Made by a program: the position numbers and the translations under genes
Source: Physocladia obscura
Taxonomy: Eukaryota; Chytridiomycota; Chytridiomycetes; Chytridiales; Chytriomycetaceae
DNA: 12,155 nucleotides
Assembly (NCBI GenBank): GCA_027596945.1
Contig: JADGJH010001070.1
Coordinates: 1-12,155, forward strand
Direction: 5' to 3'
The notes under the pieces: generated by a model
Databases searched by the model: none
The model's input: only the letters and a program-made list of their open reading frames with translations
What the model was told of the DNA's origin: nothing
Shown here: one piece after another, positions 1-7,912 of the stretch
Numbering within the stretch: position 1 is the stretch's first letter
Layout: each line of letters opens with the position of its first letter

Positions 1-682
1 ATTTAAAGATGACTGTGATGTCAGCTTTGCCAACAAATCAAAAAGGCATAGCTTTAAGTGGAGATGCATACTTGATCTCTAAATTGCCTCAGCCAAAGAC
101 TAAAGTAATGGATAGTAAATTAAAAGGTGTTTTATTCGTAAATCTGAAATATGTTTTGGGTTTGGAATTTCCGGAAATGGGACAGAATTTTCGACTCAAT
201 GCCATCTCTCCAATTATTTGTTATCATCATTTTACTCTACTTTCTGCTTTCCTATTCGAATTATTTTGCATTTTTAATTTTTTTCAAACATTTGAATAAG
301 CCCAAAACACACTGAAAACAAAACAATAAAATTCATTCGATCTAAGCAAACAAGAAAGACGGTGTGAGCAGGAAGGTGGGTCAGGTCAAGATTTTTGCCG
401 TATGAGAGCGATGGAAAAAACGAAAAAAAACAAATAGGGTTGTCAGCTGCACTCTTTCTCTTTGAACCAGACTCTCTCGAAAAACACTCCAAAAAAAAAA
501 AAACAATAATGGTCTTCATTCAATTTTACAATTTTGTTAATTTTTCGAATGGATTTTGGGGTTATTACTGGTGGCTGATTCCGTTTATTTGGCTCTTTAT
601 TTCGTACGGATGACTGAAGTGAGAAAAAACAAAAAAAAAAAGGAAGAGAAGAAACAAAAGATTAAAAAAAAAGCACTAAATT
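1..682. other. Unassigned AT-rich flank, downstream of the AT-hook gene
   Basis: No recognisable gene. A frame open from the left window edge through an ATG at 9 to a stop at 297-299 would give up to 96 codons plus a few upstream. Its product matches no family I know and its second half reads like AT-rich spacer, so I do not call it; it could be the tail of a gene lying to the left. The first 135 bases contain no CpG, while a few CpGs appear from about 138 on. From 300 onward the sequence is spacer with A-runs (near 488-500 and 638-647), forming the 3' flank of the minus-strand gene that ends at 683. Confidence 0.5.
584..601 (-). terminator. Candidate polyadenylation signals of the AT-hook gene
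   Basis: Two AATAAA hexamers read on the minus strand (plus-strand tttatt at 584-589 and 596-601), about 80-100 nt past the stop codon at 683-685. Position and spacing suit 3'-end formation, but such hexamers are common by chance in AT-rich DNA. Confidence 0.35.
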
Positions 683-1339
683 CTACATAACAATGCAGCT
701 ACCCCAACCATCTCCGCCGGTTGCCGTATGACGGTTGCGCGGTTGCGCGACAGGAGAAGACGGCGGCGAGGGCGAAACAGACGCGAACCTCACTTGTTTA
801 TATGGAGGAAGAGTGGGAATAGTGTTGGAACTCGCATCAGCAAAAGTAGTAGGCACCGTTGATTCCGATGATAATGATTCATTTATCAATTGGGTTTTTG
901 GTTTCCGCCCGCGTTTCTTGGGTTCCGAAAGTGAAGAAGCGATATTCTTCCTATTCTTTTTATCCACTGTAACAACAAGGTCAGATTTTTTCGGCGCGGC
1001 TTTTGTGGGCAAAGTAGTCTTCAAGTTTTTCTTGATCGCAGCAGCAGCAGGGGTCCTTTGTCTCGGTGGTGATTTTGGTGTTGTTGGCGGTTTTTGCTGC
1101 TGCGGTGCTTTGCGGCGCGGAGTCCTTGGCGGCGAAAGCAACGGCACGGTTTTCGTGGCTTTTTCTGGCGACGATTTCAACGCGTCCGATTTCGGTTTAA
1201 CCGTTTGCAGTTTTGACGCTGTGGTGCGAGCCGCTGGGCGGCGGTTTGACGGGGATTTCGGAGAAGCAGAAACTTTCGCTGGCGCGGCGGCATTTACGTT
1301 GCTAGTTTTTCGGGGGCTGGCTCTCGTCACCGGCACCAT
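683..1339 (-). CDS. Basic AT-hook, S/T-P-rich chromatin-like protein with a C-terminal CaaX box
   Basis: Predicted 218 residues, very basic, rich in Lys, Pro, Ala and Ser, probably disordered. About twelve S/T-P dipeptides are present, many followed by K or R (S8-P-R-K, S26-P-K, T73-P-R-R-K, T87-P-K-S-P), resembling histone H1 tails and CDK sites. Residues 140-148 (PKKRGRKPK) form an AT-hook-like element that would also serve as a nuclear localisation signal. K181-Q-V-R-F185 fits the RVxF docking motif for protein phosphatase 1. The protein ends C215-I-V-M, a CaaX box of the kind farnesyltransferase accepts. No globular domain is recognised. Start: the ATG at 1339 has a strong context (AAAATGG). 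The frame stays open upstream to an ATG at 1516, adding 59 residues, but that path crosses a run of 17 A and has a poor start context. Chromatin binding and membrane anchoring are inferred from motifs only. The long frame on the opposite strand is a by-product of GC-rich, stop-poor sequence. Confidence 0.72.
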   Translation of the reverse strand: MVPVTRASPRKTSNVNAAAPAKVSASPKSPSNRRPAARTTASKLQTVKPKSDALKSSPEKATKTVPLLSPPRTPRRKAPQQQKPPTTPKSPPRQRTPAAAAIKKNLKTTLPTKAAPKKSDLVVTVDKKNRKNIASSLSEPKKRGRKPKTQLINESLSSESTVPTTFADASSNTIPTLPPYKQVRFASVSPSPPSSPVAQPRNRHTATGGDGWGSCIVM

Positions 1340-1540
1340 TTTCTGAGCAATTGGGTCGTTTGTAAATCTTTTTTTTTTTTTTTTTATAGACAATTTCGGC
1401 TCTTTTCCGTCCTCAAAACCCTGATTTAATATTTTAGTGATCGAAACTCTGTCAAGACTTTTTCCAAATATTTCTCCCACAGCAATGGTAATATTTGATT
1501 TCCATGGTATTCTCATCAATGGGGTTTTGATTTTGGTATT
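1340..1540 (-). promoter_or_regulatory. 5' leader or promoter region of the AT-hook gene
   Basis: This stretch has several CpGs, like the genes, and ends where the CpG-depleted domain begins. It carries T17 at 1369-1385 (A17 in the gene's sense). A possible splice acceptor (TTGCTCAG) lies just before the chosen ATG, so part of it may be a leader intron. An in-frame ATG at 1516 leaves open an N-terminal extension. Confidence 0.4.
1369..1385. repeat. T17 homopolymer
   Basis: Seventeen consecutive T on the plus strand. Read as code on the minus strand it would give a run of Lys; this is the main reason for preferring the ATG at 1339 over the one at 1516. Confidence 0.9.
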
Positions 1541-3220
1541 AATTTAATTTCTAGTAGATGTGGGATACCAAGAATAACTTCCTTGCTCCAATATTAGCAA
1601 AGTGTCTAAAGTTTAATATCATTTGCATCAAATGGTTTATCAATTGATTGTGCAGCCAACTGTCCAACAAATCTTGTTGAAGTAGAAGTAGATTCAAGCT
1701 GTATTGAAGAAAGAATTTACTTTTTATTGAAATAAAAAACATTCAAATTGCTCAGAAGAAAAGAAAAAGAAACTGTGGATTTACCTTTGCATTATTAAGT
1801 GGAGGTTTGTATTAACACAATAAAAGAGTTTTGTGTGGGGAGTAAAATGGCAAAATTTATTTCAAAAACTGTTTTTAAATTTTTGTGAAGAATTTTGACA
1901 AATGTAAATCAATAATAAAGAAGAAGAATTTTGCTAAAATCCTACAACATACAATCATAAATGGAAATAACAACATATCTAGATCAACCAGTGAATGCAG
2001 ACAGGTATTATTTCACTTTGAACATTTTGGCTTTTGACTACAATATCTCTGTCTAATAAAGTTTGTTTGCATATTGATGCCACATGGTGTTTTTCCTTTT
2101 TGAGAAACCCGTTTAAAGAAAATTTTCAACACAGATGAATTGATGCTTTGTTTCAGTTTGGTAAAAGAAGAAACAGAAACAACAGTGGCCAAGGTCAAAC
2201 AGAAAGAAACAACAACAAAAGGGAATGCTGACCATAATTCAAACACAATTGCTACTGAGTCCTCAACAACTGTGATACAAGAATAAAACACCAACTAAAC
2301 TTGTTTTGCATATATGGCAAGCAGAAGAGTAGTAAGTGCAGGAACACAAACTGATGCAGCAGCAGTAAAAAAAAAAGGAATGGATGAGCAAGTCTCAAAG
2401 CTAATTAAAGTGTTTGCTTCTTTTGCAAACAAGTATGTTTATTGGTATTATTATTGCCATCCTCCTTCAGTCCCATAGATTTGAGAAGTTGCTCTTGTTG
2501 GGCATTTGATATTCAAGCTGAACATGGATATATAATTTTATTATTAGGGATTCCATAATGGAATAGATCTTTCCTTTTGACCAAAGATCATCATTCAAGT
2601 TCTAAATACTATAAGTGCAATTGGGAGTATGTCAGCAAAACAGGAATATGAGATGAGGAAAAAAGAGCAAGTTTAGATTTTTTAATTATGTGGAATTTCT
2701 CTTTATTGAGTAAAAATTATAGTGTTGTTCTAAAAATTAAATTGCTCATACGTTCTAATTCTAAAATAGTGAAAGTCAAGATGTAGACTTTAGCATCTCT
2801 CAAACAAGTAGTGTGGCATTCTTTGGTCAAAGATTGCTGGTAAATTTGAACTATAATTGGGTGTTATTAGAAGTATTAAAAACTCTCCAAAGAATACAAC
2901 AATACCATGAGCAAATTGAATTTTGTCAATAGAAATCTGACAGGCAACACAGAATCAATTGATGGCAACACTTTGATTGAAAAGCAATGTAAAATCAAAA
3001 TATGAGACTGAAATAATTTGACTTGAGTTCTGGTTTGCAGAAAAAAATTATTCATTCCCTAATTGTTACTGCCAAGTGCAAAAATTTTGAGCATCTTCAA
3101 AAACAATATTGCCTATTTTTGAACCAGGATAGAAGTGAGTGGGTGAAAACAGCAACAACATCAAGGATGAAAATTCTCAGAGAAGTGAGTTGAATGGTGT
3201 TGATATTGCCACCAGATTTG
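1541..3220. other. CpG-depleted gene-poor domain
   Basis: About 1.7 kb in which I count only two CpG dinucleotides (2110-2111 and 2751-2752), although C and G are both common and TpG and CpA abound. No convincing gene, transposase or terminal repeat is visible. Short fragments look faintly coding, for example a 119-nt frame from an ATG at 2314 that runs into a GTATGT donor at 2433, and a hydrophilic frame at about 2159-2286 that follows a possible acceptor. Most likely old, silenced, decayed sequence. Confidence 0.6.
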
Positions 3221-3743
3221 CGCAAGTCTTTACCGAATCCAAATTATGTTTAGAATTCTTGAGTCATGCTCAAGAAGAAAGCTTACATAGTAGCAAACTT
3301 CTATGTTGCTCAGATACCTGGTGGTTTCTGGCTAGCTTTTTTTACAGGTTGTACTAGCAATACCAGCTGTTGTTTGCTACTTCAACATTATTCAGTCAGA
3401 CTTGGCAATTGGTTGACTACATTCGATGGTGACACTATTGTTTTTTATTACCATGGCAACTTCTTTGTAACTGCCAAGGTTCTCTTGTCTATACGTAGCT
3501 TGCTCTTTTTAAGACTGCAACAATCAAGCAGCTGGTGGAATGAACCGAGCTTTCTGCATATGCCAGTGACAAGAGACTTTTGTCGAAAATTCGGTATGTT
3601 TTTGGTGGTTGCAACTTCAGCAATAATTGTATGTTTTTGAATTGCTATGATAATAAACATTACTGACTTGAAGGAATATTTTATCACAAACACAGCAGTA
3701 CAACGTAGTGATCACGTTACAGTACTATGGATTTATCAGTGTA

Positions 3744-3752
3744 TTATATATA
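3744..3752 (+). promoter_or_regulatory. Candidate TATA element
   Basis: TTATATATA lies about 100 nt upstream of the ATG at 3849, a plausible core-promoter position. AT-rich context makes chance occurrence likely. Confidence 0.25.
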
Positions 3753-3779
3753 CCAAGTTCCAATGAAATAATAAATCGC

Positions 3780-3818
3780 ATGTTTTGGTGTCAACATATG
3801 TTACCAAAAAAGAACTAA
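3780..3818 (+). promoter_or_regulatory. Upstream ORF, 12 codons
   Basis: An ATG at 3780 opens a 12-codon frame ending in TAA at 3816-3818, 30 nt before the main start at 3849. If transcription starts near the TATA-like element, this uORF would lie in the leader and could lower translation of the membrane protein. No transcript start is known. Confidence 0.3.
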
Positions 3819-3848
3819 AGTTGTCAACTGACAATTCTTAAAAAAAAA

Positions 3849-5960
3849 ATGCAGTCAGCGAAGTCAATATTAAAATCCCATACGTCCCTTCATGTACCCA
3901 ATGGTAGTGAGAACCATATACAAAAAGGAGGAACTGACAAAGAAAGCTTGTCGGCTCTTCCAAATTTGCCAGCTTCGCGACGTGGCTCGTTCCAAATAAA
4001 CGCACAGTATCAACAACCACGGAGGCAGTCAATAATGTTTTCTATCGCTTCAAACAGATATTCAGAAGGCAAAGAAGACTCTGAGAGTTCCGACGATGAA
4101 GAAGAACAAAAGATTCCTCCAAAGGAAACGGGAGTTGTTGGTGAAATACACGCAAGTGGAAGCGATATCAGCAGTGTTGCTGACAAAAAATCTCTCGCAA
4201 GTGGAGTTTCCCTTGATTCTCACGGCTCACGCGGAAGTGCTCTCAGTAAAGCGCGTTCCGGAAGATCAAACGCGTCCTCATTTGACGACACTAGCCTCGG
4301 AAAATTCATTAAAAAAGTTGAATCTTTGAAAGTAGCAATCTTGGAATCAGAGCAATATAAAATCTATCGCCTTGTTATTGACAGCTCGCGAAATCAAATC
4401 CTAGCTGTTGGATTTTTGCAAGCCACCATTTTTGGATCAATATTTTTTATTTTGCAGTTCGTCTTGAAAATCTCTCTTCCATCAATCAGATTCTACAACC
4501 TTACCCACGCAGTCATGGCTTTTCAAGGAAAACTTTTGTTAGCTTTTGGGTGGGATTTGTCTTATCTCGTAAGAAAAGGGTTTGCAGCATCCCAGGTTCT
4601 AAGTCAAAAAAAAGGAGTATCGCTAACTGAAATATCCAATGTTGATCCGGATGCTTGCCGAAATATTATTCGAATTTTTCGTAGCTCTCTTTTTCTTATT
4701 GAGCTTGGATTATGGACGGTCACATTTTTTATGGACTGGGAGCCTTTAAACACATATCTGGGTGACTATTCTTGCACGCTTTTGACTTTCGATCATGAGT
4801 GGACAATGGGCACATATGATGAAATCCAAGCTTTTATTGGAGGAAATTCAGATTTAGGAATCATAACATCTTTTGGATTACCACTTGCGTCAGGATTTCT
4901 TGCTGCTCAAACGTCCTCCCCCAATTACGTTCCCAGCACAGTTTTTCAAACAAAAGGGCTTGGAGTTGTTGCTTTGATTGAAACTATTTGTGATGCGGCG
5001 GTACCTCTGAAAACGCAATCAGAAAACACGCAAATTAAACTTCTCACAAGTCAGTATTGGGGACAAAGCTATTCAGCTGGAATAGAACTAATTTTTCCAT
5101 ACCATACACACAGTTGGACCGAACACATCGACGTTGACATTGCGCAAAAATGTCAAGTTGTGGTTTTAACTGGTATGGCACATGTTGAATTCCAGTATAC
5201 TTCTGATGAATGGGGGGACCTTACGTCAAATAGTGTCACTGAGATTGATATTGGCTCATCCTTGACAATTGTTAAGGGAGCATCGTCAAGCGTTGATTTT
5301 GCCCAGGTTCAAGCAGCACTAAGCAATACTGAAACAACCTTTATGAACATCACCTCTTGGATTGCGGAAGCTATGAGTATCATGTTTAATAGTACAGACG
5401 TGGCAATGACAAATAATCAAGTCATGCCTGCATCAATGCTCACATGGGGTGCCAACAGTGCTGGCGCTTATGATCCCTCACGGACTTGGCAAGGAGTTGC
5501 ATCAGCTACTGGCATGATAAGTCATTACGTGTTTGACCATTCAGACAATTCGCAGCCCTCAATATGCCGCTACACAGGAACTGCTGGATACGGAGTAATC
5601 GGTGTTCCGAGCTGGATAACAACGTTATTGACAGTTTTATTGATTATTGGTGTTCTCATGCAAATAATTGTTATGGCATCGTGGTTTTTGGCTGTTGGCG
5701 GCGGAGAAAACATTGATAAGGCAGTTCAAATGATTGATAATCCTCACCGCACAATGTATTACATGCGAGACTCGGCGGCACGGCTGATGCAAAAAATTAA
5801 CGGGCCAGATATTGGCCAAATTTCTTTGATGCAACATCTCACCAAGGTGATGGTGAGGTTTGGAGAAGATAAAACGACAAGAGGAAATGACTTTGGAACT
5901 CTTGTGCTCGATGAACCAAAAAAAGTCGTTAATATTGCCAAGAACAGAATATTGTCTTGA
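3849..5960 (+). CDS. Multi-pass membrane protein of unknown function with phosphosite-rich N-terminus
   Basis: 703 residues, no intron. I do not recognise the family. Residues 1-160 are polar and Ser-rich, with two RRxS basophilic-kinase sites (R44-R-G-S47, R58-R-Q-S61) and an acidic CK2-like patch at 77-86. Hydrophobic segments at about 184-209 and 278-296 are clear, 216-238 is weaker, and 588-614 is strong. The 239-277 loop is positively charged, so the simplest topology is N-terminus inside, four spans, outside domain 297-587, C-terminus inside. The outside domain has four Cys (309, 381, 435, 573), enough for two disulfides, and N-glycosylation sequons at N500-I-T and N514-S-T. The C-terminal 90 residues are cytosolic and basic near the end. 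The ATG sits right after an A-run, with no in-frame alternative upstream. A surface sensor or receptor-like role is possible but unsupported. CpG content is normal, unlike the sequence before it. Confidence 0.88.
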   Translation: MQSAKSILKSHTSLHVPNGSENHIQKGGTDKESLSALPNLPASRRGSFQINAQYQQPRRQSIMFSIASNRYSEGKEDSESSDDEEEQKIPPKETGVVGEIHASGSDISSVADKKSLASGVSLDSHGSRGSALSKARSGRSNASSFDDTSLGKFIKKVESLKVAILESEQYKIYRLVIDSSRNQILAVGFLQATIFGSIFFILQFVLKISLPSIRFYNLTHAVMAFQGKLLLAFGWDLSYLVRKGFAASQVLSQKKGVSLTEISNVDPDACRNIIRIFRSSLFLIELGLWTVTFFMDWEPLNTYLGDYSCTLLTFDHEWTMGTYDEIQAFIGGNSDLGIITSFGLPLASGFLAAQTSSPNYVPSTVFQTKGLGVVALIETICDAAVPLKTQSENTQIKLLTSQYWGQSYSAGIELIFPYHTHSWTEHIDVDIAQKCQVVVLTGMAHVEFQYTSDEWGDLTSNSVTEIDIGSSLTIVKGASSSVDFAQVQAALSNTETTFMNITSWIAEAMSIMFNSTDVAMTNNQVMPASMLTWGANSAGAYDPSRTWQGVASATGMISHYVFDHSDNSQPSICRYTGTAGYGVIGVPSWITTLLTVLLIIGVLMQIIVMASWFLAVGGGENIDKAVQMIDNPHRTMYYMRDSAARLMQKINGPDIGQISLMQHLTKVMVRFGEDKTTRGNDFGTLVLDEPKKVVNIAKNRILS

Positions 5961-6139
5961 AAGGGTTGTATGTATTTTTTTTCCTTTTTTTTTTTTCCCT
6001 GTTCGTCTGTTTTTTCTCCAATTTTTAGTAAAATTTAAAACTGCTTCCTGTATTGTTAACCTTTGTTGAAACAATACTATTTTTGTGTATGTTCAACTCG
6101 ATCTCCAAAATCTTCGGAATTTTTTTTTTCAAAGCAATT
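5961..6139. other. Shared 3' region between convergent genes
   Basis: 179 nt separate the plus-strand stop at 5958-5960 from the minus-strand stop at 6140-6142. The spacer has long T-runs (about 5971-5997 and 6121-6129) and no AATAAA on either strand, so both genes must use variant polyadenylation signals or have 3' ends that overlap. Confidence 0.6.
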
Positions 6140-7400
6140 TCACAATTTGATTAGCTGCTTTCCGACGTTTTTTCCTTCCATCATTCCAATAAACGCATTT
6201 GGAATATTTTCAATGCCGTTCGCAACAGTTTGCTCATACGCAAAAGTTCCATCCAATCCATGTTCAAACATCCACTTGAAAAATGCATCATTATGATCAG
6301 CAAGGTAATCACTCTGAATAAAGCCTTGGATAGTAATCCGCTTCGAAATCACAGCCCCCAAGTTTTTGATTCCATATCCTGCGCCGTTATACTGCGAAAT
6401 CATTCCGCACATTGGAATACGGCCATGCACATTCATGAGCGTGAAAACAGCATCAAGTGTCGCGCCGCCAACGTTTTCAAAGTAAATGTCAATTCCGTTC
6501 GGACACAGTTCGGCCAGTTTTTCGCGGATCACAGTGTGTTTGTTGTAATTGAAGGCGGCGTCGAATCCAAATTTTGTGACGAGGAGGTTCACTTTTTCGT
6601 CTGAACCTGCGGAGCCGACGACGCGGAGACCGAGGCGTTTTCCAATTTGGCCAACTACTTGGCCGACAGCACTGGAAGAAAGGACGAGAGGAGGACGAAG
6701 GTTAAGTAAAGAAGAAGAAAAAACACCCACTGCATTAAACAACAAATGTAATCATTACCCAGCAGCAGCCGAAACAAACAACGTCTCTCCAGCTTTTGGT
6801 TTTCCCAACACAATCAATCCGACATAAGCGGTAAAAGAAGGCATTCCAAGAAGCCCAAGATAAGTTTCATGCGGTAAATCTGGAACTCCTGGAATGTTAA
6901 TTTTTCTTGTTATGGCAGCTCCTGAAACAGTGACATAGTTTCCCTAAACCAATTAAAAAAAAAGAAAAAAAAAAGAAACAAGGTTATAAAAATAATATAT
7001 CATAAAAATTTAAAATATCAACCAACCCATGGAATGAATCCAACAACGGCATCACCTTCCACATATTTTGGTGATTTGGATTTCACAACGATGCCAACAC
7101 CGTGCCCCGCGAATGGCTCGCCAATGCTGAAGGGCAGTGAATAAGATTTAGGTCCATCCGCTTTACGCATGCGTCCACGCATATATGGATCTACTGAAAG
7201 CCATGTAATCTAATGTATATTTCAGTTTTCTATTACCAACTTGCGTGATACTTCATTACCTTCAACAAAACTTTATTTTCTGTGAGAGCAGCAGACGCTG
7301 CTTCCAAGTCGAAAGGTTCTGATACGACATCAAAGTTATCTACAGTAGCAGCACCTTCTGGAACAGACTTGAAAAGAACTTTGGTGTTTGTTTCGCTCAT
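6140..7400 (-). CDS. NADPH-dependent MDR reductase (alkenal/one reductase, LTB4DH/CurA type), four exons
   Basis: Exons 7260-7400, 7027-7209, 6759-6943 and 6140-6671 join in frame to 346 residues, the usual size for this family. It should reduce the C=C bond of alpha,beta-unsaturated aldehydes and ketones with NADPH, a detoxifying cytosolic role. Visible marks: S52-V-D-P-Y-M-R-G-R-M near the N-terminus, typical of the group; a Rossmann glycine motif G170-A-V-G-Q-V-V-G177 after V-S-A-A-A; G192-S-D-E-K196 and Y212, which align with residues that bind the NADPH 2'-phosphate in family members; and E235-N-V-G-G. No zinc-ligand pattern (GHE) is seen, as expected for zinc-free MDR enzymes. The ATG at 7400 has A at -3. 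All junctions are GT-AG and restore conserved text (L-L-K/I-T-W-L-S-V-D-P; I-P-W/G-N-Y-V; A-A-A-G/A-V-G-Q). The exact substrate cannot be told. Confidence 0.93.
6672..6758 (-). other. MDR reductase intron 3
   Basis: 87 nt, GTAATG donor and TTCCAG acceptor, splitting a Gly codon after GG. A CTTAAC branch-like site is present. An internal cag upstream could be an alternative acceptor, but its use would lead quickly to a stop. Confidence 0.9.
6944..7026 (-). other. MDR reductase intron 2
   Basis: 83 nt between Trp and Gly codons. The donor GTTGGT is non-consensus for fungi, but no other GT nearby keeps the frame and the conserved text. The acceptor is GGTTTAG after a long pyrimidine tract, with a TATAAC branch-like site upstream. 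Confidence 0.8.
7210..7259 (-). other. MDR reductase intron 1
   Basis: 50 nt, GTAATG donor, CATTAG acceptor, phase 0 after the Lys codon. Exon 1 gives 47 codons and exon 2 begins I-T-W-L-S-V-D-P. Confidence 0.9.
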
Positions 7401-7912
7401 CTTTTACCCCAACTTTTATTTGATTTGATTTGATTTTGTTTCTGTCAGGCTGAATTGTGCCAGAAAAATTTGAGATACCATGAGTAACATGACAAATGAG
7501 AGAAATCAAATAAGCAATTGGCCAACACAAAAAATGTGCAAATAAAAAACTACATATTTTTGCTGGTAGATATAGAAAAAAGCTTTTGGTATTGTAGACT
7601 TCAATGCAATTCAATCAAATCGCATCCATGATTTTAACAGCAACATTTGGCAATACTGATTCTTTCAAACCTGCAAGAAGAATCTCTCAAAGTGAGAGTC
7701 TCTACCCACTACATTTGCAATTTCCTTCAGTATCACCACATTGCCTAACAAGGTGGCACCATTTTAAAGGCTAGCAATGCTCACAGAACATGATGCTACA
7801 TCTTGTAGGTAAACCATTGTTAAATTTTTTTAAAATGTCAATCATTTCTTTCCTCCAGACCTCCAATTGTTTCTTCCATACTTTAAATTTGCTTTATTGA
7901 GTTGAATATACT
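7401..7912. other. Spacer between MDR reductase start and App1 stop
   Basis: 512 nt containing the promoter of the reductase and the 3' end of App1. No gene is recognised. It is nearly free of CpG (one at about 7621 between 7440 and 7850), a small copy of the depletion seen in the two large domains. A repeated TTGAT pattern (about 7419-7436) lies close to the reductase start. Confidence 0.5.
7893..7898 (-). terminator. Candidate App1 polyadenylation signal
   Basis: AATAAA on the minus strand 15 nt beyond the stop codon at 7913-7915. Close, but feasible for a fungal 3' end. Confidence 0.35.

Larger units (their letters stand above)
3221..3848 (+). other. 5' flank of the membrane-protein gene
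   Basis: CpGs return from 3221 (about eleven up to 3840), marking the edge of the gene block. An open frame of 124 codons at 3266-3640 has no family resemblance. A piece with a membrane-segment-like composition, in another frame at about 3350-3415, follows an acceptor-like run of T and cag. I regard this as unassigned upstream sequence, possibly with relics of an older gene. Confidence 0.4.

Noticed and set aside
9..299. 96-codon open frame at the left edge
   Set aside because: No family resemblance, and the second half reads like AT-rich spacer. It could be a gene end but cannot be supported.
735..1346. 203-codon open frame on the plus strand
   Set aside because: Antisense to the AT-hook gene. 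Its Gly/Phe/Val-rich text arises from complementing Pro/Lys/Ala codons, while the minus-strand reading has clear motifs.
2013..2294. 93-codon minus-strand frame with a hydrophobic stretch
   Set aside because: Isolated, in CpG-poor sequence, no recognisable family, and hydrophobic text is expected from T-rich DNA.
1541..3220. RIP (repeat-induced point mutation) as cause of the depletion
   Set aside because: RIP typically lowers CpA and raises TpA. Here CpA and TpG are abundant and CpG is what is missing, which fits methyl-CpG deamination better.
6135..6150. Peroxisomal targeting signal at the reductase C-terminus (I-K-L)
   Set aside because: The PTS1 pattern needs a small residue before K-L; Ile does not fit.
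6140..6745. Reading the reductase as a single 201-residue ORF
   Set aside because: It would lack the whole N-terminal domain and read through intron 3. Splicing restores a full 346-residue family member.
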